A stretch of 28,105 nucleotides of DNA, taken from positions 1-28,105 of the IMG/VR virus record IMGVR_UViG_3300008448_000470. One strand, written 5' to 3'. The notes beneath the pieces are model-generated. The model ran no database searches. It was not told where the DNA came from and saw nothing but the letters and a program-made list of their open reading frames with translations. The stretch comes from a virus. Both the position numbers and the translations under genes were made by a program. Positions 24,246-28,105 of the stretch are shown here, piece after piece (position 1 is the stretch's first letter; each line of letters begins with the position of its first letter).

Positions 24246-24407
24246 CTATTCCTCAACGAAAGCGTCTGCAATGTGCTTTGTGATTTTCATTTCCCTTGGT
24301 GCGACAATAGCAATGACGACCCTGTTCTTGCCTTTGGACTCGACCAGGTGAATTTCAACGAGGTTGTGAATGTTGACAATGTCCCCAAGCTTGATTTCGG
24401 TCAGCAT
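24246..24407 (-). CDS. csrA: CsrA-like RNA-binding protein, 53 aa
   Basis: Starting from ATG 24407 (overlapping the RusA-like stop by 7 bases), the product aligns column by column with the second half of E. coli CsrA: VVIAIVAPREMKITK against VRIGVNAPKEVSVHR, with Pro37 and Ala36 at the same numbers, Val30, Ile32 and Glu39 kept, and the RNA-contacting Arg44 replaced by Lys44. The first strands LGDIVNIHNLVEIHLVES match GETLMIGDEVTVTVL with a one-residue shift, but the N-terminal LTRR contact motif is altered to TEIK. CsrA dimers bind GGA in leader RNAs and repress translation; a phage copy could control phage or host mRNAs. Frames extending further upstream give a poor N-terminus. Confidence 0.75.
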   Translation of the reverse strand: MLTEIKLGDIVNIHNLVEIHLVESKGKNRVVIAIVAPREMKITKHIADAFVEE

Positions 24408-24955
24408 TTTCCCAAAGTATTTTTGATGTGGGTCTTGATTTGATTGAGGTTTTGAATTTTTGTCGGTCTGACGACGATGATTGTGCATTCCAAGTCCTTT
24501 GATTCGCAAGTGACCTTTTGCCAGGTCCCATTCAGAATGAACTTGTCGTCAATGTCTGTCAACTTTGTCAGGCCATCAATGGCCGCTTTGATGTAGTTGT
24601 TCGAATCTGTTCCATGTGGAACATTCGCCCCAACCCAATGCTTTTGATCACCCCTGCCGACTTGTTTCCCCTTGGTGATCATGTCAGGTTCAAAGACTGC
24701 AAAGGTCAAATCAACTGCCAAGACAAACCCCTCATCAATCCATTGCTGCAATGTGCCAGTGATTTCCTGCATGGCTTTGATGTTCTGGTTTCGATAGCGC
24801 AGGACCTCGGCATAGAACATCGTCATTTCATCTGACTTTCGTCTTGAAATAGCAAAAGCAAGTTTAGAGTTGTTGCTCGATGATTTGCGCGTGACCCTGT
24901 TGACATAGGCCTTGTTCACAGACGGCGGCAGAGGCAGACCGAACAGCGCAATCAT
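24401..24955 (-). CDS. rusA: RusA-like Holliday junction resolvase, 184 aa
   Basis: The start IALFGLPLPPSVNKAYVNRV is the typical RusA opening (PPSVN..Y). The catalytic region is DSNNYIKAAIDGLTKLTDID followed by DKFI, giving the conserved Asp-x-Asn-x-x-Lys-like and Asp-Asp sites with a Lys between. RusA-family dimers cut four-way junctions formed during replication and recombination, tidying concatemers before packaging, which fits the place just before terminase. It is longer than the 120-residue E. coli protein because of an inserted middle segment (about residues 70-115). No strong ribosome site precedes ATG 24955. Confidence 0.88.
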   Translation of the reverse strand: MIALFGLPLPPSVNKAYVNRVTRKSSSNNSKLAFAISRRKSDEMTMFYAEVLRYRNQNIKAMQEITGTLQQWIDEGFVLAVDLTFAVFEPDMITKGKQVGRGDQKHWVGANVPHGTDSNNYIKAAIDGLTKLTDIDDKFILNGTWQKVTCESKDLECTIIVVRPTKIQNLNQIKTHIKNTLGKC

Positions 24956-24980
24956 TCTGGTTTCACAGCATTTTGTTTGG

Positions 24981-25085
24981 TCACAATGCCCCCTTGAGTT
25001 TCATCCAAATTTCAAAAATCATCACAAGGTTCGCAAGCGTTGCCAGGTATGTGATGACCACAAAGAAAACTAGACCTTTGGTCAT
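24981..25085 (-). CDS. Tiny single-pass membrane protein, 34 aa
   Basis: ATG 25085 overlaps the stop of the 264-residue gene as ATGA, and the frame ends with TGA at 24983-24981. The product is MTKGLVFFVVITYLATLANL followed by VMIFEIWMKLKGAL: one membrane helix (about residues 5-27) with positive ends. Its coupling suggests it is truly translated. I do not recognise it; small membrane proteins of this kind are easily missed in annotation. Confidence 0.6.
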   Translation of the reverse strand: MTKGLVFFVVITYLATLANLVMIFEIWMKLKGAL

Positions 25086-25876
25086 TTCGCCGACCTGATT
25101 CCTGGTTCAATCCATTCGCCCCATTTTTCAAGGCCTCGCCCTGTGCTTGTGTATTTGGTCAAACGCTTGTCCCAATCGGGCACGATTTTCCGATAGACCG
25201 AAACAATGTCCAACGCCCTTGCGGTTGCAAGCATTGCACCCTGGTCATCATTGTCAGACCAACGAAATGACAATGCCTCAAGGCAAAAGGTTGGCAACCC
25301 AAGCAATTGCAGCAATGTTTTCGGCAAGACCTTCGCGGACGCTGCCAGTGCGCAGATGTGGTGCGGCCATAAGGGGTCAGCGAAGTTGAACCAGACCCAT
25401 TTGCCGCCAGTTTCGCGTTTCACAATCTTGGTTGCGAACAGAACAGGCCTTGCATATTTGACCAACCATTGCGGCCAACCTTGAAAGGCAGGTTTCTTTT
25501 TGTGTGGGTTGTCCTTGCATCTGTGTTCATAGTGCGGCCATGGGAACTTGGTCGTTCCCCTGCAATCGCGTTCCCAACTTTGCGCCAAAAACCCATGTTT
25601 CAATCTTGAAAAAAAGATTCTGCGTGCATTGTCGGTGTGTCCAAGGTGTCCCAACGCGCAGGCAATCGGCATCAACTGGTCGCGTGTCAGATTCCAGGGA
25701 TTGTTCCAAGGATATTGCGAAGGATGCCTGCAAACTAGACCTTTTTCGACTTCGAACATTTGAATCATTTGGCAAGGGTCATCAGAAAAAAGAACCGAAA
25801 GACCTGTGAAGTGTGCCGAATCACCGCCGTCGCCGCCCTCAACAACAACAAAACCATTTGTGTCACGAATCAACAT
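25082..25876 (-). CDS. Unknown phage protein, 264 aa, Trp/His-rich
   Basis: From ATG 25876 (GAGG 7 bases upstream) the protein begins MLIRDTNGFVVVEGGDGGDS and continues with RHPSQYPWNNPWNLTRDQLM, HLGHTDNARRIFFSRLKHGF, FPWPHYEHRC, and GWPQWLVKYARPVLF. It is rich in Trp, His, Pro and Arg and has no signal peptide. GGDSAH-type and RDQLMP segments recur, as far as I remember, in uncharacterised phage proteins of about this size; the fold may be an all-helical barrel, but I do not assign a function. Being flanked by two tiny membrane proteins, both coupled by overlap or a short gap, suggests that the three act together, possibly at the membrane. Confidence 0.75.
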   Translation of the reverse strand: MLIRDTNGFVVVEGGDGGDSAHFTGLSVLFSDDPCQMIQMFEVEKGLVCRHPSQYPWNNPWNLTRDQLMPIACALGHLGHTDNARRIFFSRLKHGFLAQSWERDCRGTTKFPWPHYEHRCKDNPHKKKPAFQGWPQWLVKYARPVLFATKIVKRETGGKWVWFNFADPLWPHHICALAASAKVLPKTLLQLLGLPTFCLEALSFRWSDNDDQGAMLATARALDIVSVYRKIVPDWDKRLTKYTSTGRGLEKWGEWIEPGIRSAK

Positions 25877-25884
25877 TTCAAACC

Positions 25885-26001
25885 TCACTGACCAAGCGGC
25901 ACTGTTGCCGCATAGATTGCCGCTGCCATTCCAAAACCCATGCCGCAAATCAGTCCTGCAATGATTCCGATTGCAAAACCGTCCTCAAATCGTTTCATCA
26001 T
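25885..26001 (-). CDS. Tiny Gly/Ala-rich membrane protein, 38 aa
   Basis: The start ATG at 26001 overlaps the 93-residue gene stop as ATGA. The sequence has a charged N-terminus (MMKRFEDG) and a Gly/Ala/Ile-rich helix (about residues 9-33, AIGIIAGLICGMGFGMAAAI) with glycine-zipper-like spacing, then VPLGQ. It is probably an oligomerising inner-membrane peptide. The function is unknown; regulation of the neighbouring 264-residue protein or superinfection effects are guesses. Confidence 0.6.
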   Translation of the reverse strand: MMKRFEDGFAIGIIAGLICGMGFGMAAAIYAATVPLGQ

Positions 26002-26279
26002 ACAACCCCCAACACTTTTTTGATTTCGTGTGCCGTGTCCCCAAGGCGTTCAAGGGTGATGTCGGCAATCATTTCGTTTCGCGTGTTCCTGTTTTGGTGC
26101 AACAGGTTTCTTGAACCCTCAACATTTGCCAAGCTGTAGGACAAAGTTGCCTCAAGTCGTTCCATGTATTTGATCAAAGGCTTGATTTCAGAATAGTTGA
26201 CAAGCAAATCAGCGCGTTCGCCGCCGCCCTTTTGCCGTTCCTCTAGTTGTTTGATGATTGCCAAGACCTCACCGCGCAT
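25998..26279 (-). CDS. Hypothetical helical protein, 93 aa
   Basis: A helical, charged protein (EVLAIIKQLEERQKGGGERA, EIKPLIKYMERLEATLSYSL, then NRNTRNEMIADITLERLGDT) without membrane segments or known motif. It begins at ATG 26279 with GAGGGGG and overlaps the preceding helix-turn-helix-like gene by 11 bases. Member of the early small-gene series. Confidence 0.7.
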   Translation of the reverse strand: MRGEVLAIIKQLEERQKGGGERADLLVNYSEIKPLIKYMERLEATLSYSLANVEGSRNLLHQNRNTRNEMIADITLERLGDTAHEIKKVLGVV

Positions 26280-26478
26280 TTTTCCCCCTCGGTTTTCGTT
26301 GTGTTTTGATGTTGTATGCCCTCAAGAACATTGAAACGTGTTCTTGTTCCAACAGATTGCCTCGGTTTGTCCGATAGCCCATGTCATTCAAAATGCCTGC
26401 AATATCTTTTTGGGTCTTGGTTTTCTTGAGTTCAAGGACCTTTGGCAAAATCAGTTGATCAAGCTTTTTGAAAGTCAT
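26269..26478 (-). CDS. Small DNA-binding protein with recombinase-like HTH, 69 aa
   Basis: The region KTQKDIAGILNDMGYRTNRG followed by NLLEQEHVSMFLRAYNI follows the pattern IA..LN..GY.T..G....(T)V...L, as in the helix-turn-helix of the serine-recombinase accessory domain. It has a basic tail (KTQRKPRGKNAR). The start overlaps the upstream gene as ATGA. By size it is a regulator or DNA-binding accessory rather than an enzyme. Confidence 0.7.
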   Translation of the reverse strand: MTFKKLDQLILPKVLELKKTKTQKDIAGILNDMGYRTNRGNLLEQEHVSMFLRAYNIKTQRKPRGKNAR

Positions 26479-26675
26479 TTTTTTGAAGCCTTTTTGCGTG
26501 CAGGTTGGACTTGAAAATCTGCAATGTAAACTTTCAAAGCTGCCTCAACGACTGCTGTGATTGTCACACCCTCTGCCTTGGCCTTGGCAAAAGCTTTTTC
26601 AACAATGTCCTTGTCAACCTTGGCCTGAACTGGTCGCCAGTTTTTCTTTTTCTTTATTGAGTCTTGAAAGTCCAT
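26475..26675 (-). CDS. Ribbon-helix-helix-like small regulator, 66 aa
   Basis: ATG 26675 is preferred because GAGGGG lies 6 bases upstream; the longer frame from 26711 has none. After a Lys-rich start (IKKKKNWRPVQAKVDKDIVE) comes a pattern close to ribbon-helix-helix proteins: a strand (VQAKVD), then helix KAFAKAKAEGVTITAVVEAA and LKVYI with a basic tail. Such proteins bind DNA as dimers and often repress their own operon. Not verified by alignment. Confidence 0.65.
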   Translation of the reverse strand: MDFQDSIKKKKNWRPVQAKVDKDIVEKAFAKAKAEGVTITAVVEAALKVYIADFQVQPARKKASKK

Positions 26676-26711
26676 GTGACCCCTCGCTTGTGTTTCTTTT
26701 TGTCGTGACAT

Positions 26712-27278
26712 CTAGTCAGACGAATCAGGGTTGAAGTCAATCAATTTCATGATGCCGTTTTCCTGCACCTCGTAAAGCGCACAACCATGGTCTGCCTTTC
26801 GAGTCTTAAGGTCTGGCGGCAGGTATGTTCTGACATGATGTGGTTCAAGCTTGTCGGCAACCTCTGCAAAAGTGTTGAACCCGTCCATGATGTGGTTCAT
26901 TGACCATTGGTGAACCATGACAAACCCTCGAATGTTTTGGGTTGTTTCAGAAAAAACGCTGTTCATGATGGCTTTCATTTGTGATTCACCATTCAACAGC
27001 ACATCAATGGTTTTGTTTTGGCGTTCATCGGCGGCAAGCTGGCGAACCGCTGCATTCTTTTTGTCGGCAATGCGTGACTGCGCGTTGTGAACCAAGTTCA
27101 AAAGGGTTCTGACAGTGCGTTCGATGTTTTCCAGGTGCGCGTCGGTCATTTCTTTTTCGGGGTCTAGGATGTCGGTCATTCTGCGTTGCCAAATTTTGCA
27201 CATCATCTGCGCATCTTTGCGTTCTGATTGGGTCCAACGGTTCATGAGTTCCAAAAGTTTTTGATTTTCTGTTTTCAT
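26712..27278 (-). CDS. Hypothetical helical protein, 188 aa
   Basis: A long helical protein (LLELMNRWTQSERKDAQMMC, HLENIERTVRTLLNLVHNAQ, QKNKTIDVLLNGES-like segments) with Trp, Met and His in the middle (MVHQWSMNHIMDGFNTFAEV). It has no motif I know and no membrane segment. It starts at ATG 27278 with AAGGGG, near the beginning of the early operon, and may interact with nucleic acid or other early proteins; that is speculation. Confidence 0.7.
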   Translation of the reverse strand: MKTENQKLLELMNRWTQSERKDAQMMCKIWQRRMTDILDPEKEMTDAHLENIERTVRTLLNLVHNAQSRIADKKNAAVRQLAADERQNKTIDVLLNGESQMKAIMNSVFSETTQNIRGFVMVHQWSMNHIMDGFNTFAEVADKLEPHHVRTYLPPDLKTRKADHGCALYEVQENGIMKLIDFNPDSSD

Positions 27279-27293
27279 TTGTTTCCCCTTTCA

Positions 27294-27545
27294 CTATTTA
27301 TTTTTTTTCAGATTGGCCCTTTTGCAACGAATCGTGTCGGTGTTGATAGGCCCCCCGAATTTGGCGGTATATCCCTCAGAGTTTAGTTTTTGAGCAATCT
27401 CAAAGTCCTCAAGCCCTTGCGCCTTAAGTTTTTCGGCCCTATTGAACCAGTCAGGGCTTTCAATTTTCTGCAAAACTTTGTGATATAGCTTGCCGTTTCG
27501 TTTTTCAAATTCAGTCTTGGACAAAATCAGTTTTGTGGTTTTCAT
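27294..27545 (-). CDS. Small protein with recombinase-like HTH module, 83 aa
   Basis: The C-terminal part AEKLKAQGLEDFEIAQKLNS then EGYTAKFGGPINTDTIRCKR follows the same IA..LN..GY module as the 69-residue protein at 26269-26478, so the two are probably paralogous in fold. The N-terminus is Lys-rich. ATG 27545 follows the stop of the preceding small gene by zero bases, with a GGGGG site inside the end of that gene. Confidence 0.75.
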   Translation of the reverse strand: MKTTKLILSKTEFEKRNGKLYHKVLQKIESPDWFNRAEKLKAQGLEDFEIAQKLNSEGYTAKFGGPINTDTIRCKRANLKKNK

Positions 27546-27725
27546 TTATTCCCCCATTTCCTGACCGACTATTTGGCCGCCCTGAAAGGCTGCCTCTGTG
27601 GTCTCATATATTGAAAAAAAGTCGTCATTCATTTCAAGGTCAAAAGGTCTTTTTGCTTTGTCCTCAAAACCGCTGATGAAAGCGGCTTTGAGTTGTTCGA
27701 TTGTTGGTTGTTTTTGTTGTTCCAT
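27546..27725 (-). CDS. Small acidic hypothetical protein, 59 aa
   Basis: ATG 27725 lies one base after the previous stop and TAA is at 27548-27546. The product is MEQQKQPTIEQLKAAFISGF then EDKAKRPFDLEMNDDFFSIY and ETTEAAFQGGQIVGQEMGE: acidic, helical, soluble. Position exactly between two genes with no spare bases supports it. Unknown function. Confidence 0.7.
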   Translation of the reverse strand: MEQQKQPTIEQLKAAFISGFEDKAKRPFDLEMNDDFFSIYETTEAAFQGGQIVGQEMGE

Positions 27726-27962
27726 TTATTGCCCCTCTGCAATTGGCAGGGTTGCAACAAAGCGACCCTGTAAATCAAGAACTCTTAAGTTCCAACCATT
27801 ATAATTGTCTTGCGCAACAACAAGGTTTTCAAAACCACGAATGAAAGAAAAATCAAAAGTCTCAACTTGATTAAGTTTCAACATCAACACATTGTTACCC
27901 TGTGAATCGTATGCAAAAGTTCCTTTGTTTTTCATTTCCTCAATCAGTTTTTGTTTTGTCAT
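27726..27962 (-). CDS. First gene of the minus-strand operon, hypothetical, 78 aa
   Basis: From ATG 27962 (GAGG 7 bases upstream) the product is MTKQKLIEEMKNKGTFAYDS with strands (NNVLMLKLNQVETFDFSFIR, NGWNLRVLDLQGRFVATLPI) and no recognised motif. A longer in-frame reading from TTG 28013 is rejected because it would begin at the -35 box of the promoter. It is the promoter-proximal gene, about 16 bases after the predicted transcription start. Confidence 0.75.
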   Translation of the reverse strand: MTKQKLIEEMKNKGTFAYDSQGNNVLMLKLNQVETFDFSFIRGFENLVVAQDNYNGWNLRVLDLQGRFVATLPIAEGQ

Positions 27963-27984
27963 TTTCAACCTCGCTTGTGATAAC

Positions 27985-28013
27985 AGAATATAATGCGTCA
28001 TGACGTTCGTCAA
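27985..28013 (-). promoter_or_regulatory. Strong sigma70-like promoter for the minus-strand operon
   Basis: TTGACG (28013-28008) and TATTCT (27990-27985) are separated by exactly 17 bases. Transcription would begin near 27978, just before the Shine-Dalgarno of the first gene. No comparable promoter was found inside the operon, so this may drive much of the leftward transcription. Confidence 0.8.
27996..28012. promoter_or_regulatory. Candidate operator: CGTCA/TGACG half-site cluster
   Basis: On the plus strand the sequence is CGTCA-TGACG-TT-CGTCA: a perfect 10-base palindrome CGTCATGACG sharing its right arm with the inverted repeat TGACG-TT-CGTCA. It fills the promoter spacer and overlaps the -35 box, where a bound repressor would block RNA polymerase. 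The regulator is unknown; the gene to the right or the ribbon-helix-helix-like protein are candidates. Confidence 0.6.
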
Positions 28014-28018
28014 TACAC

Positions 28019-28046
28019 TTGAAATCTTTTCTCAACATGATACAAG
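28019..28046 (+). promoter_or_regulatory. Weak candidate promoter for the rightward gene
   Basis: TTGAAA (28019-28024) and TACAAG (28041-28046) are 16 bases apart on the plus strand, ahead of the GTG start at 28080. The -10 element is poor, so it may need an activator. Divergent to the strong leftward promoter. Confidence 0.3.
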
Positions 28047-28079
28047 GAAAACTGCCAAATCAATTTTAAGGGGGTTTGA

Positions 28080-28105
28080 GTGTCTCATTTCGAAATGGTT
28101 GATGT
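28080..28105 (+). CDS. Start of a plus-strand gene (5' end only)
   Basis: AAGGGGG lies 5 bases ahead of GTG 28080, and the frame reads (M)SHFEMVD to the window edge. It is the only plus-strand coding start with a phage-type ribosome site in the window. Openings of this kind occur in phage replication-initiator or helix-turn-helix proteins, but eight codons are too few to say. It is divergent from the leftward operon. Confidence 0.55.

Noticed and set aside
24408-24509. Longer version of the CsrA-like protein with an extra 34 residues
   Set aside because: The extension is His/Gln/Lys-rich shadow sequence of the RusA-like gene, and the family begins at Met-Leu, as ATG 24407 does.
27963-28013. 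N-terminal extension of the first leftward gene from TTG 28013
   Set aside because: The TTG is the first three bases of the -35 box, and the ATG at 27962 has a proper ribosome site downstream of the predicted transcription start.
1-28105. CRISPR array, tRNA, insertion sequence or integrase
   Set aside because: No direct-repeat series, cloverleaf, transposase or recombinase catalytic sequence was seen; the HTH modules at 26269-27545 lack a recombinase catalytic domain.

Overview
This window is part of a contractile-tailed (myovirus-type) double-stranded DNA phage or prophage. Nearly every gene lies on the minus strand, so the functional order reads from right (about 28000) to left (1). Genes are packed with ATGA or TAATG overlaps or gaps of a few bases, and no stretch longer than 100 bases lacks a gene. 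The capsid and tail families (DUF1073 portal, DUF2213 protease/scaffold, DUF2184 capsid, DUF4054 adaptor, DUF3383 sheath, DUF3277 tube, DUF2612 baseplate) are a set known from phages such as the Bcep781 group. The host is a Gram-negative with lipoprotein export, because the phage carries two lipobox proteins and one Sec-type signal peptide. The style of the exported fibre-like protein reminds me of Bdellovibrio-type predatory bacteria, but that is only an inference.

Layout in transcription order. (1) 28105-27960: a divergent control region with a strong minus-strand sigma70-like promoter, a CGTCA/TGACG operator candidate inside its spacer, and the first codons of a plus-strand gene starting with GTG at 28080. 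(2) 27962-25998: a run of small early or regulatory proteins, including two that share a recombinase-like helix-turn-helix module and one ribbon-helix-helix-like protein. (3) 26001-24246: two tiny membrane proteins flanking a 264-residue unknown, then a RusA-type Holliday-junction nuclease and a small CsrA-like RNA-binding protein. (4) 24241-22174: terminase small and large subunits. (5) 22157-15802: head module, with a portal carrying a C-terminal ADP-ribosyltransferase-like domain, MuF-like protein, protease with an internal scaffold start, cement protein and major capsid protein, then an intrinsic terminator. (6) 15787-13991: neck and connector proteins. (7) 13980-4708: sheath, tube, tail chaperone with a U UUU UUA -1 frameshift site, tape measure, and baseplate. 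(8) 4695-1817: a short beta-helix tail protein and a large secreted-type fibre-like protein. (9) 1712-1: a probable lysis module of small lipoproteins and membrane proteins.

Together the genes make a complete packaging, head and contractile-tail programme. Ratios of products appear to be set by translational tricks (frameshifting in the chaperone, internal initiation in the scaffold, a terminator after the capsid gene). Most strong start sites share an unusual G-rich Shine-Dalgarno sequence (AGGGGG). No integrase, repressor, tRNA, CRISPR array or insertion sequence was seen; replication genes probably lie beyond the right edge.
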